64,000 bases of DNA from Combretum micranthum (taxonomy: Eukaryota; Streptophyta; Magnoliopsida; Myrtales; Combretaceae). Both the position numbers and the translations under genes were made by a program. The notes below the pieces were generated by a model, which saw only the letters and a program-made list of their open reading frames with translations, made no database searches and had not been told where the DNA came from. The stretch lies in contig JAMXBD010001437.1 in assembly GCA_024138025.1 (NCBI GenBank), positions 186,001 to 250,000 on the forward strand, in the 5' to 3' direction. Every line of letters starts with the position of its first letter. Positions within the stretch are counted from its first letter, which is position 1. Below, piece by piece: positions 22,382-33,421 of this stretch.

Positions 22382-24529
22382 GATATTTTCTCTTGGAATC
22401 ACTAACTTATTTTATTTATTTATTTGTTTTTCCTCTTGGTGATTCTTGACTTATATATATATTTTTATAAAAAATTAATAAGTTAATGATCAAGCTATTA
22501 ACAATTTTGACACTTTTTAAGTGCTCAAAAGTCAATCCAGCTATTAACCTTGACACTAGAGTTGGATTTTACGTCGGTTAGTTTTACATTTAATAGGTTT
22601 AAATGAGTTCAAATTTAAAATATGGGAATGAATAAGGGACAAAATAAAAACTACTGAGAGTGTAATTGGCAATTGCAAAACCAACATTTTAATAGTTAAT
22701 AGAAATTGAACAAAAAATTCCAACAGATGCTAACTCGTTGGCAATGCAACCAAAGTTGAATTTTAATGTACAATATACAATAGAATTAATTAGGCTAATT
22801 AGTCAACAGTGTGTTTATTGCAATGACAGAGACAACACTAAATTGCTAACCTGGTTTTCGTAGTCACATTATTGGAAAGACCCTTTGCCAATGATGTTTA
22901 AATATATGCTGCTTTCTACGTTTAATAGATCCAATTAAACCTACTTATCTCATATTATTATTTAATCCTAAACAAACGTATCTAGACTTCAATATTACTA
23001 TATAATATAGGCAGTTAACTTAAGTACTCAACGCATGTTTACAGTTTGATTCAGATAAATTTGCTTATTCTTCATGATTGCTTTTCCATCAAATAATTCA
23101 AGCCGAAAGTTGGAATGCGTGTGTGGAGTAAATGCAATATTTGTTTATCAAAACAATTTTTCCCAAGTCCATGTCGTCGCACAAATTTATGGCAATGAGG
23201 GAGATATGATAGTAAAAATGTAGTCTTCTAGGAGTCAACTAAAGATACTTGGCAAAACTGTTAATCGTCACTCATGGGAAAGACCTTTAGCCAATGAGTT
23301 AAAAATGAATGTAACTCTTAGCCATGGACGGAATAGAGAGCGGGTAAGAGGGACTCGGGCCCCAAGCTCAGAGAATGTCTATTTTTACAGTTTATAAATA
23401 AATAAATAAAATATACAATATATATATATATATATTTTAGAAAACATAGCGTGACACATAAATAAGTGGTTAAAAGTTTAATTTTACAACCAAGATGACA
23501 GAGGTTCAAATCATGTAAATATCTTTCACTTTTTCGTGAATTTATTACCTAAATCATACTTTCTCCCTCTCTTGCTTTTTCTTTTAACTTTGTTTTTTAA
23601 AATAAAATTAAATTTATTTTTATAAAACTATATTTAACTAAATGAATTATATTAGATTGTTACTTTATTAGTAGAATACTATAAATAATAATTCTATTAC
23701 CTATGTTACAAATGTTTTATTCTATCACATCATATTAGTAGATATCACTAATTATGTCACTTGGTTTGTAACAATTTTTCATTATACTAATGTTATGATG
23801 TAAGTTATTGAATGATGGATTGTTGACTAACTTGCTTTTCGAACCATTTTTTTTAATATTGTTAATTAAATAAACATGAAAAGCTATTATGGAAAGAAAT
23901 TATAGAATATCAATATTAATGTTAATTTGCTATTTCTATTCTATTTTTGGGTTTCTATTCAAATTTTTTTCTAGTCTATATTTGTTGAAAACAAAAATTA
24001 TACAATTTTTATGTATTATTTTTTCCAATTAATTGATGTAGACGTATGGATTCGAGTGATGTAGTCACATGCGAGCTGCATAAGTATCATGCTACACATG
24101 ATTTACGAGGAGTAACATACAATGAGACATCAAGAGTGATAAAGAGAGAAATGGAAAAGGGAGGATGGGTAGTAGATAATCTCAATGTCTCAAATGTACT
24201 TGTGACTGATAGAGGAGCTATCAAGCCTCAAACCCCACTAATAGTGATGAAGAAGCATTTGATCTATTGAGGCAGAAATTTAGTAGCGCTTCAGTGTTCT
24301 TATCCAATTTCCACCTCCTCAAATGAGGAGAGAGTAGAGATAATGATAGAGCTTGACCATTAACATCATCCATTGGATCACGTTGATAGTTGACGGCCAA
24401 GATGAGTTCTTTTTAGTTCATGAGCCAAACTGAGAAAGGTTAGGTAACGAGTAGGTCGATCCAATGGATCCAATTCTAAGTCCATGCTAAATCTCCCTTG
24501 ATCATTCCAATAAAGGAATAGGACTTGTT
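22382..24529. other. Intergenic stretch, no gene called
   Basis: AT-rich. It holds an (AT)n run at 23418-23435 and a short open frame at 24046-24270 with no recognisable domain. At 23465-23515 an AGTGG...GAGGTTCAAATC arrangement vaguely recalls tRNA A and B boxes, as in a SINE remnant, but is too weak to call. Confidence 0.4.
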
Positions 24530-24533
24530 GGTC

Positions 24534-25015
24534 TTAAAACAGCTCCCAATTCCCGTATAAGTTGACATAAGTTTCTATATATCTATCTATATCGATCCTA
24601 ATGCCAATACTTTCTTCAATACTATAAACAATACTATGCCTTTCCTTATTTCTAAAAGTAAAATTATTCCTCTCTTTCAAAATCACGTAAAATGTTGCAT
24701 TAAAATAATGTCTCCTAAAATTTACAAGAATACTTTTTCCTTTGCATTTTCTAATAAAATAACTAACATTTTTGCTCCAAGAGAAAACACTTCTCATGCT
24801 ACAAGCCTTCTACACCCTCTACCAAACCTATTTTGTTGTAGGACATTCAAAAAATATATGGTGACTTTTTTCTATTGCTGAATTACAAACAGTGCAGAGA
24901 TCATTATCAACTTTTCCCCACTTATAAAGTTTATCTTTTGTTGCGAGACCTTTCCTCATAACCTACCAATAGAAAAAGCTATGTCTACGAACAAAAGTAA
25001 ATATTTTAATCTTTT
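24534..25015 (-). pseudogene. LINE (L1-type) ORF2 C-terminal fragment with zf-RVT motif
   Basis: On the minus strand the sequence reads YW.VMRKGLATKDKLYKWGKV, then DNDLCTVCNSAIEKSHHIFFECP, the zinc-binding C-x2-C ... H-x4-C segment (zf-RVT) found after the RT domain of plant L1-type LINEs. After several stops it continues with NATFYVILKERNNFTFRNK, the usual ORF2 C-terminal WKERN-like motif. The RT and endonuclease parts are absent. No poly(A) tail or TSD was identified at the 24530 side. An inactive, 5'-truncated relic. Confidence 0.8.
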
Positions 25016-25664
25016 CCAGACTGACTCACTGTTAGATTAGATTAAAAAGTTGGGTTAGATTGGAGTTTAATTGCTTTCATGTCATAAATTTGACTCCAAA
25101 AACTTTTTTTTTTAATGTTAAAAGCCACTTTTCGATTTAGTATTTAAAAAAATTCTAACTCTAGAAAAAGAAAAATGATTATATATATATATAATTTATT
25201 GTAATAGACTTCTACATAAACATGGAAATGATCTTAATGACTAAAATTATAAAAATTAATTGAAAAGGATTTATGATAAATATTGGTTCTGTTTGGATTG
25301 TTAGATTTTTATCTGTATCGTATTTATTTGATCTGTTTATGAGTAAAACTGTCATTTTTTTATTGAGATCTATTTTTGAGAAACATCTGTTTGAAAACGA
25401 TATAAATATGATGCCAAAATGACCAAAATATGATAAATCAAACAAACCCTAAAAAAATCATTTATATCATATAATTTTATTTTAAAATAAATGTTTGACA
25501 TAATATGTTCATGCAATTAATAGTAGAGTATCTTATCCACCTTCTCAATCTATATAGTTTTGAATGATATTTTCATTATTGTTCTCATCTATAAAAAGTT
25601 TATACTAATTAATTTAATATATTTCATATCTCTATTATCAATTTTATTATGCATTATATTCTTA
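25016..25664. other. Intergenic stretch left of the MULE
   Basis: Very AT-rich. No coding region or repeat recognised. It ends in the 9-bp target site TATATTCTT (25665-25673). Confidence 0.5.
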
Positions 25665-25673
25665 GGAAAAGGA

Positions 25674-25765
25674 ATAAAATATTGTTATTTTTAAAAATAT
25701 TACAAAAATGCCACTGGAATCAAAATAATGTCAGTTTTAGGTAAGTTGGCCTCGTTTGTTGAAGA
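25674..25765 (+). repeat. Left terminal inverted repeat of the MULE
   Basis: About 90 bp pairing with 45152-45240 at roughly 85% by eye, including AAAATGCCACTGGAATCA against AAAATGCCAATGGGATCA and the TTTTAGGTAAGTTGGCCTC edge. Confidence 0.88.
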
Positions 25766-25975
25766 GATGAGGTCGTTAGTCATTGAACTCGTCTCTTGAA
25801 GAGACAAGGTTCTAACTGGTAGAGGACCTCGTCTCTTCAAGAGACGAGGTAGCACGTTTCATACCTCGTCCCTTTAAGAGAGGAGGTCCTTAGTCACTGA
25901 CCTCGTCTCTTGAAGAAAAGAGATCCTTAGTCGCTGATCTCATTTCTTGAAGAGATGAGGTCCGCGACATTATAA
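25750..25975 (+). repeat. Left subterminal array of palindromic 37-38 bp units
   Basis: Six units, each containing a CCTCGTCTCTTGAAGAGACG-type palindrome followed by a GTCCTTAGTCACTGA-like spacer. The unit at 25826-25850 is a perfect inverted repeat with 12-bp arms (ACCTCGTCTCTT and AAGAGACGAGGT) around one base. The right end of the MULE has about three units of the same repeat (45045-45150). Subterminal repeats often bind transposase; that role is inferred here. Confidence 0.85.
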
Positions 25976-26771
25976 CCCCCACCCATCTTCTTCTTCCTCA
26001 ATCTGGTTGCAAGGGAAAAAAAGCCCTAAATCTGAAATATGAAACCTTAAACCTCATTCAACAAAATCGAAGCCGCTTTTCACTCAATTCTCTGTATATT
26101 AGATTATTTGGATCACCAAGCGTTGTAGAAGTGTTAATTTGGTGGAGAAGAGAAGTGATTCGTGCGAAAACATCCACATTAATCTGTGCCTAAATGGAGT
26201 AGTTATTGCGTTTTTCTCTTAATTTTTTTTTTTTATGTTGTATTGTACATTGGGTCACGTGGGTATTTTTTTATTAAAATTGTTAAGTACAATATGTGGT
26301 TTTTATAGTTGTTTAGTTATTGTAGAACTGTATGAGATGTGTAGTACTGCGTTTTTCTCATAAGAAAATTTTTCTTTTTGAGTGGCACCAAAAAAAATAA
26401 AATAAAATAGCGAACTAGTCTTGTGTTTTGATACATGTGTTGAACCGATATTAAGTAAATTCTGGACTGAAATCAATTAGTTTGAACCGAGCATGATTTA
26501 GACTTAATAAACTGTAGGTTTAAATAATTTAATCCCAATATAGCTGAATTAGATTGTTTGTTAAATTAAAATAGGATCAAAAAGTGCATATGGGCTAAAT
26601 TAATAAAATATGTCCATCTAACACGTAGTGTTAAATATACTCTTATAAGAACAATTTGATATAGTAGTATTAGGAGTTATGTCAAATATTATGGGAGTGC
26701 AATTGATAAGTGATGATGCAACTTTCATGCATTCGAACTACATTTTATGAGATGGCAGGGTCGGTCAGGAA
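25976..26771 (+). other. MULE leader region, non-coding
   Basis: AT-rich sequence between the subterminal array and the transposase. It presumably holds the MULE promoter, but no specific element could be identified. Confidence 0.45.
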
Positions 26772-29415
26772 ATGGATAATGCAAAGTTTATATTGTATGC
26801 TCATGGGAATATTGTACAAGGCGATGATGGTTTTAGTTGTAATAAGCGGTCAGTTGCTATGGTTAGTGTTAGTAGGAACTTAACATATGAGCGAATACTA
26901 GACATCATTTGCAATAGACTCAAAGTAAATAGGTGTACACATCGGGTGGAGCTATGTCATAGCGTAGCTCTTGGAGATAGGACACTGCGTTATTATATTA
27001 TTCTAGTGATCGATGATGATACTGCATAAGAGATGTTGATGTACACTAAAGGTTCAATGGTTGTTTATGTCCATATATTCAAAAATGAGTTGTCACAGGC
27101 ATCTGCAGAAAAGATGGGCATTCACGGAAATATTGTGAGCCAAGGCTTGGCAGACTCTAACTCTACTCCAATTCAGACAATAGGCAGCGAATAGTTATAT
27201 ATAGGTAACTTTCAAATGTGTGCACTGGAATTGACAAGCGGTCATGATACAGATGCCATTCTGGACTCCATGGCAAGTGAATCAAGTGATGACTATGATG
27301 GTGGTAGAAATGATAATGTCGAAGCTTTCTCTTAACAAGGTACTTTTCTAGAAGTACAACCAAGGAGAAATAACTGGCGCCGCTTTGCTTCCTACCGACG
27401 TTGATGTAGGAGGGAGCTCAGTGCCAATGCTTTTTCATTGCTAAAGTTGGTAGTGGTTATGCTGCGTACAATGATGAGTAGGAAATGAGTGCAGGGAATC
27501 GAAGTTTTAGTGATGAATTTAAGGTTGGGGTGTGGTTTGGACTAAAGATCATCTAATATAGGTAGTTAAAATGTGACACATATCGAACCATTACAATTTC
27601 AAGGTGGTCGACTAGGACCTAAGATCATAGGCAGTTAAATGTAATGATACTCATAACAAAGGTTGTAAGTGGAGACTCAAAGGCAGTTACAAGAAGCATG
27701 GTGGGTGGTTTCACATCACTAAATATGAAGGACCCCACACTTGCTTGGATGAAATAACTAGACATGATCACTCTCAGCTGGACTCTACCAGCATGTCTAG
27801 GCACATCATATTGGAGATCCTTAATTCTCCAGATGTGAGGATGAAGGACCTCCTATTGATCATTTAAAGGGAGTTTGGGTACAATGTTCACATTAAGAGA
27901 GTTCGTGAGGCGAAGAGGAAAGCTATTCAGTAGGCTTACGGAAGTTGGGAAGATTCATATGTGGAGCTCCCGCATGTACTTGATGCAATAACGGAAGCTA
28001 ATCCAAGGACAAATGTTGAGTGGAGAATTGTTGATTCAGATACCACCGGCCACGTATTCCTAGACAAACTATTTAGGCATTTGGTCCTTGCATTGAAGCA
28101 TTCTAGTACTACAGGTATGTTTCCTATACATGATTCATTTTACTTACAACATTAATATCTATGAACTAAGTTATATATATATATATATTATATTAATTCT
28201 TTGCAAACATGTGCTCACAATTGATGTCACTTTCTTATACGACAAGTACAAGCACAAACTGCTTATTACAGTAGCAATTGATGGGGCAAATCATATAATT
28301 CCACTGGCGTATGCTCTAATCGAAGAAGAGAGTATGGACACATGGAGTTGGTTCCTTATAAGAGTGTTGTAACACGTTATCAAGGACCGATCCAACATCT
28401 GCTTGATATTGGACTGGCATGTCGGCATTAAGAGTGCGATTGAAGGTGAGAATGTTGTGTGGCCTAGAGGATGGCCCTAGTGGTGGTGAATCCAGCACGT
28501 TGGTAGCAACTTTAATTCTAAGGCCAAAAGTAAGGAATGTAAGGAATAATTAAGAGAGCCGCATACCAAACCCAGACAAGAAAGTTCCATGGTTACTTTA
28601 ATACAGCACTACAAAGCAGTCTTTGGACATCGCTATATTTCTACGAGTTGCCTCCATGTATGTGGACTTTATCTTACGATGGAGGCATAAGGTTTAGGAT
28701 AGGTACATTAAACATAGGTGAAAGTTACAATTCAATTATAAAAGATACTCGATGATTACTTGTAGCAGCGTTAGTGGAAAAAACATTATACAATTGCAAC
28801 TCATATTTAATAAGCAAAGACAGGAGGCAAGTGAGGCATTGAGTATTGATAAGTTGCTTACGGTATATGTTGTAAACAAGTTCGAGAGATGGAACAACAT
28901 CTCAAGTACCCATCGAACAACCTGTTTCGACTACTATGAACAAATATTTGAAGTTGTAACTGCTCCATGCCCAACGATGTATGGTCAGAAGGGGGACCAC
29001 ATATAAAAAGTTGAGTTGAGAGTAGGCATATGTACCTGTAACAAGTGGCCTACATATAGAATTTCATGCTCTCATGCAATGGTAATAATGGGAGCACTGC
29101 ACATATATTGTGTTGCCCAAGTGGGACATTGGTACAGGTAGGAGAACCAGCTTAGGGCGTATGGTTGTTCCTTAATACCTACAGCCGATAAGGCTAATTG
29201 GACTCTTTTGGATATTGCTAAATGGCACCTCATCCCAAGTCCTATTAGGATAAGGGGTAGGCCTAGGGAAAGATGCTACTAGAACGAAATGGATAGTTGA
29301 GAGGGCCTACGAGGTTACTTATGTGATTCGTGTGGGTAGCGAAGGCATAACATTCGTAGTTATCCAAATAAAGGGTCGGCTAGTAGAACAGTACCAAGTC
29401 AGTTGAGTCGTAGTG
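26772..29415 (+). pseudogene. MuDR/MULE transposase, broken
   Basis: Domains in order: an N-terminal PB1-like/variable region (26772-27030), an acidic linker (about 27270-27340), and a MuDR DNA-binding domain with the CKWRLKGSYKKHGGWFHITKY stretch and HTCLDE (about 27660-27760). The MULE catalytic domain has LTIDVTFLYDKYK (first Asp), HIIPLAYALIEEES and WSWFL (about 28210-28360), then CLILDWHVGIKSAIE carrying the second Asp (about 28400-28445). A SWIM zinc finger CTCNKWPTYRISCSHAM lies at about 29035-29085, and an RGRPRE plus CDSCG zinc-knuckle-like tail ends near 29350. An intron probably lies at about 28115-28205 (GTATGT donor). Many stops and frameshifts, so inactive. Confidence 0.88.
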
Positions 29416-29522
29416 GTGATATTTATATGCTTTGTTTGACTGTACTTATCTAGCACACTTTACGATTTTTTTAAGGTCATTACTTTCTTCACTAATAGTG
29501 TTCATTACTTTCTTTGTTATAA

Positions 29523-30361
29523 ATGGATCTAGGGCCTAGCGATGACTCTTTACTTTAGGTGCAGACTGTTCATAGATCAAGGCTGGCCTGGGAGGTGCAA
29601 ATAAGCTTTTGTCTTGAGCCAATTACTTTCCACACATAACAAGATTTTTACTTATAAGTTTGATGACTTCCTACAGGAGCACGTTTTTTACATTACCGCT
29701 GTAGGGAGGCGAGGCTGAGGTGGGAGGATAGCATACCTACACATCTGGACAATCGACTGGTGCCATTCCTATTGTAGTCGGATTTCATTGGGGCAGCACA
29801 AATTCCTTTCATACAGCTAGATTAGAACCTCATTACAGCTTTAGTAGAGAGGTAGCACTTAGAGACCCAAACCTTCCACATGACCATGGGAGAGTGGTTT
29901 GTGATGTTGAAGGATTTAACAGTCCTCACTAGCCTTCCTATAGATGGACAAGCAGTTACGGCCACCGTTCGGATGGATTAGGCGGGATTATGCCATGATT
30001 TATTAGGAATTTAACTAGTGCTTGGGACTCATTTGGATAGTGGTCATTTGAAGATGTCTTGGCTGGATGCCCACTTCAGAGTGCTACTAGATTTTGCTGA
30101 TCAGGCGACTATTAGACGCTATGCTAGGGCGTACATCTTGATGCTACTCGAGAGGGGAGGTTCATTGTTGCAGACAAGTCGTCCAACTACGTTCATCTAA
30201 TGTACTTGCAGCTGCTTCAAGACTTCGAGAAGGCCGGTCAGTACGCATGGGGAGCAGCCTGTTTGGCATGATTGTATAGGCAGCTATGTTTGGCTTCCCA
30301 CATTGACACCGGGAACATTGCAGGACCTTTATTTATCTTGAAAATATAGGCTTGGGAGCAC
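29523..30361 (+). pseudogene. Plant mobile domain (PMD/MAIN-like) gene, 5' part
   Basis: It starts MDLGPSDDSLL, then HRSRLAWE, as in PMD proteins. It shows the family motifs ETQTFHMTMGEWFVMLKDL (about 29865-29920) and LTSLPIDGQAVT, then WLDAHFRVLLDFADQ and RRYARAYILMLLERGGSLL (about 30060-30170), and the AWE of the conserved AWE-x-FP motif at the very end. Athila-B is inserted exactly in this motif; the reading continues at 43341. Stops are present upstream (for example after SDDSLL and where the Trp before AWE should be). The gene lies inside the MULE behind the transposase, an arrangement known for PMD genes. The molecular role of transposon PMDs is not established. Confidence 0.82.
30357..30361 (+). 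other. Target site duplication of Athila-B, left copy
   Basis: AGCAC, identical to 43336-43340. Confidence 0.92.
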
Positions 30362-31783
30362 TGATAAGTGTCTTTAGACCCTTAATTTTGGTGTTATTTG
30401 AACATTCTTGATATGTAATTTTTGGGATTTCATGGAGAAAAGGACATTTATTTTGTGAAAAATTCATTTCATGGTTTAAAAATCATTTTTAGAAGTTTTT
30501 ATGATGATTCAAAGGAAATCAAAGCAAATTAAACAAGTTTGAATCAATTTTATTCAAGAAGGAATTTCATTTTCATTCTTTTCATTCATCTTGGCCAGGA
30601 AGGACACTAGGGAAGACACAGAATGCTTTATTGAAGAAAAGTTTCAGCCTTACCCTCATCCTTGGTCAGGAAGGACGCCAGGGAAGACATCAGTAGCTAC
30701 ATGAAGAAAGTTTTCAGCCTTTTCATTCATCCTGGCCAGGAAGAACGTTGAGGAAGGAAACAGAATGCTCTTAGGCCGAATTTCAGTATTTTGCCTTCAT
30801 CCCTGCCCGATCCTGGCCAGGATGACGCCCAGGATGAACTGGGATTTTTCCAAAACTATAAATAGTGCTCTGTTTTCTTGTTTTATAACTTTTAGATCAT
30901 TTCTTAGGCTCTAGATTAGGAAATTACGAAGGACTTTGCTAGGGCATCCATTGAAGATCTCAAGACATCAATTAGGGTTTATTCTTTCTATCATGATTCT
31001 TTCTATTTCCTTAGATCTTTTGTTCTTATTGAATCTCATGGAGGAGTAGATTCTTATACTCTTCATCTTGTGAAACCCTAACCATACGAATTGAAATGTC
31101 TTTTGATTAATGAATGTTCATCTTTGTATCTATTCATGTGATTCAATAGTCTTGTGATTGATTTGTGCACAAATTAATTGCATGTTTGATTCTTATTGGA
31201 TTGAAAGAGGTTTCATTCAATTAGATAGATCTTCATGAATAGAGGAATTGCTAATTTCACCTAGAGGTAGGGAAATTACGATTTTCTGCTATAAAGAATT
31301 TAATTCTTGTTCAAGGATCATGATCTTTAATGCAATTCTATGTGATGTTAGTAAGGGAGAGGTCTCTACTATCTCATTTAGGGTTAGGAATTGATTAACT
31401 CGAGGGAGGAATTGATTTACTTGTTGAGATGCAGTGCAAAGCAATGAATGATTCATTAATCAATCTTTTATCATAAGAACTTTAGGTTTAGGGTGGATCA
31501 AGGTGGAGAGTATGTCTTGTGATTGAATTCATCTTTGAAAGCAAACATTAGTTGATCTTAGAGCTTGCTTAATCTTCTGCTTAGTAGTTAATTGTAGATT
31601 TCTCTCCAAAATTTAGGCTAAATAGTAGAGAACCGGTAATACTAGTACTTGTTCTTCAAAATCCCTGAGGACGATACCCTAAAATCTATGCTACATCGAA
31701 TAGGTGCGCTTGCCTAGCTTTGATCGTAGATTTAATCGGGTTTATAAATTTTAGAAATTAATACGATCGGTAAAACATCATCA
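30362..31783 (+). repeat. 5' LTR of Athila-B
   Basis: Direct repeat partner of 41887-43335. It contains four CCTGG(C/T)CAGGA-type motifs at 30590-30825 and a TATA box at 30856-30865. Confidence 0.95.
30585..30865 (+). promoter_or_regulatory. LTR promoter of Athila-B: palindrome array plus TATA box
   Basis: CTTGGCCAGGAAGGAC, CCTTGGTCAGGAAGGAC, CCTGGCCAGGAAGAAC and ATCCTGGCCAGGAT (perfect 14-bp palindrome, 30810-30823), then GCCCAGGATGAA, occur in 240 bp and end 30 bp before CTATAAATAG (30856-30865). The arrangement is that of upstream activator sites and a core promoter. The same motifs recur at 37680-38000, far from the LTR. Confidence 0.7.
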
Positions 31784-31790
31784 AGTTTCT

Positions 31791-31809
31791 TGGCGCCGTT
31801 GCCGGGGAT
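31791..31809 (+). other. Primer binding site, tRNA-Asp
   Basis: TGGCGCCGTTGCCGGGGAT is complementary to the 3' end of plant tRNA-Asp(GTC) including CCA. It lies 7 bases after the LTR. Athila-C has the same site. Confidence 0.93.
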
Positions 31810-31926
31810 TTTGAAAAGCAATATTAGGAAAAGCCATATTATCTACTACTTTAGTCATTTTTTTTTTATTTTCTTCTTCTCCTGCTTTCAATAATTCTGA
31901 TTGTTCTTATTTGTTGTTATAGGTGT

Positions 31927-33420
31927 ATGACAAGGAGCCTTCCGACAGATCTTCTCGATTTAGACCCTGAAATCGAGAGAACATTCCGTAAAACTAGGAA
32001 GAATACAGTTGCTGAACATTTGAGCAACATCCAGATTAAGCAAGAGGAAGAACAAGTCATGGCTGGAGAATATCCTAAAACCAACTTGGAGTATTCAAGG
32101 CCTACTCTTGATGGCACCGGTCCAACTATTGTGAAGCCTCCCATTGGGGCTAATAACTTTGAAATTAAAGGTGTTGTCATCCAACTTTTGCAGCAATATT
32201 GTCAGTTTGATGGACTTCCGGATGAGGATCCACATGCACATATCCAAAGTTTCTTAGAAATTTGTGAAACTTTTAAAAGCAATGGAGTTGCTGATGATGT
32301 GCGTCTTAGACTTTTTCCTTTTCATTGAGAGGGAAAGCTAAGAATTGGTTGACTTCCTTAGGAGCTGGAACTATTACTAGTTGGGAGGATATGGTTAAAC
32401 AATTTTTGGATAATTACTTTCCTCCATGTAAAACAGCCAAGCTAAGGAATGATATCTCTTCTTTTGTTCAAAATGATTCAGAAACTTTGTATGATGCATG
32501 GCAAAGGTGGAAGGAATTGTTAAGGCGATGTCCACATCATCAATTACCATCATGGATGCAAGTGCAAACCTTTTATAATGGTTTGAACACAACTACAAGG
32601 CAACTAGTGGATGCCTCAGCTGGAGGTACTTTGAATTCTAAGACACCGGAAGAGTCCTTGAAGCTTTTTGAAGATATGGCAGAAATAATTACCAATGGGG
32701 AAATAACCGAGGCAAACAAAGAACAGCTGGATTGTATGAGGTAGATCTCATGACCTCCATTGTTGCTAAAATGGATGCTTTGAGTAAGCAAGTTGCTAGC
32801 ATCAAGAACACATCAAATCCTATAAATCAATTTGGAGAATCATCGGAAGATCATAGCAACTTCTTTGATCATCAGGAGCATGTTGATTATTTGGGAAACC
32901 AAAATAGGCAACAAAATAATCCTTATAGCAACACATACAATCCGGGTTGGCGCAATCACCCCAATTTCAGCTATGGTAATGCAAATCCTCAAAGGCTAAT
33001 TATCCACCTCCGGGATTTCAAAGATCAAATCAACCTCCACTTCAACTTCCAGCTCCACCTCAACCTTTGCTGCAACTTCCAGCCCCACCTCAACCAGAAA
33101 AGAAATCAAATCTGGAAGAATTGTTGACCAAATTCATTCAAGGCTCAGAAGCAAGGCATAGGAACCAAGAAGCTTCCATCCACAATCTTGAAATCAAATT
33201 GGTCAAATGGCTAAGTTGTTATCTGAAAGGCAATTGGGTTCTCTTCCTAGTAACACCGAGCCTAATCCAAGAGAGCAAGCAAAGGCCATCACCTTAAGAA
33301 GTGGAAAGGAGTTGCAATCTGAAAAATCACAGGAGCAAGAAAAAGAAGAAGTTCCAAAGGCTAAATCAGAAGAATTGAAGCAAAAAGAAGTGGAACCAGC
33401 AAAGAAATCACCATCTTCGC
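31927..33420 (+). pseudogene. Athila-B gag, broken
   Basis: ATG at 31927 (MTRSLPTDLLDLDPEIERT) fits the start seen in Athila-C. The retrotransposon gag domain is clear: LRLFPF near 32310, GKAKNWLTSLGAGTITSWED, FLDNYFPPCKTAKLRNDIS (about 32335-32465), WQRWKELLRRCPHH and FYNGLNTTTRQLVDASAGG (about 32500-32630). A single missing T near 32321 shifts the frame, with further shifts near 32735, 33000 and 33200. The C-terminal part has AKLLSERQLGSLPSNTE and KAITLRSGKEL, typical of Athila gag. A CCHC zinc knuckle, visible in Athila-C, was not found here. Confidence 0.85.
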
Positions 33421-33421
33421 T

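Noticed and set aside
23465..23515. tRNA-like A and B box arrangement (SINE remnant)
   Set aside because: The A box match is poor, there is no clear body or poly(A)/(T) end, and no second copy is seen.
24046..24270. 74-codon open frame left of the LINE fragment
   Set aside because: No motif, no neighbouring exon and no repeat context to support it as a gene.
25750..25975. CRISPR-like array of short repeats
   Set aside because: The repeats are palindromic MULE subterminal units in a plant genome, the spacers are themselves similar to one another, and no cas genes are present.
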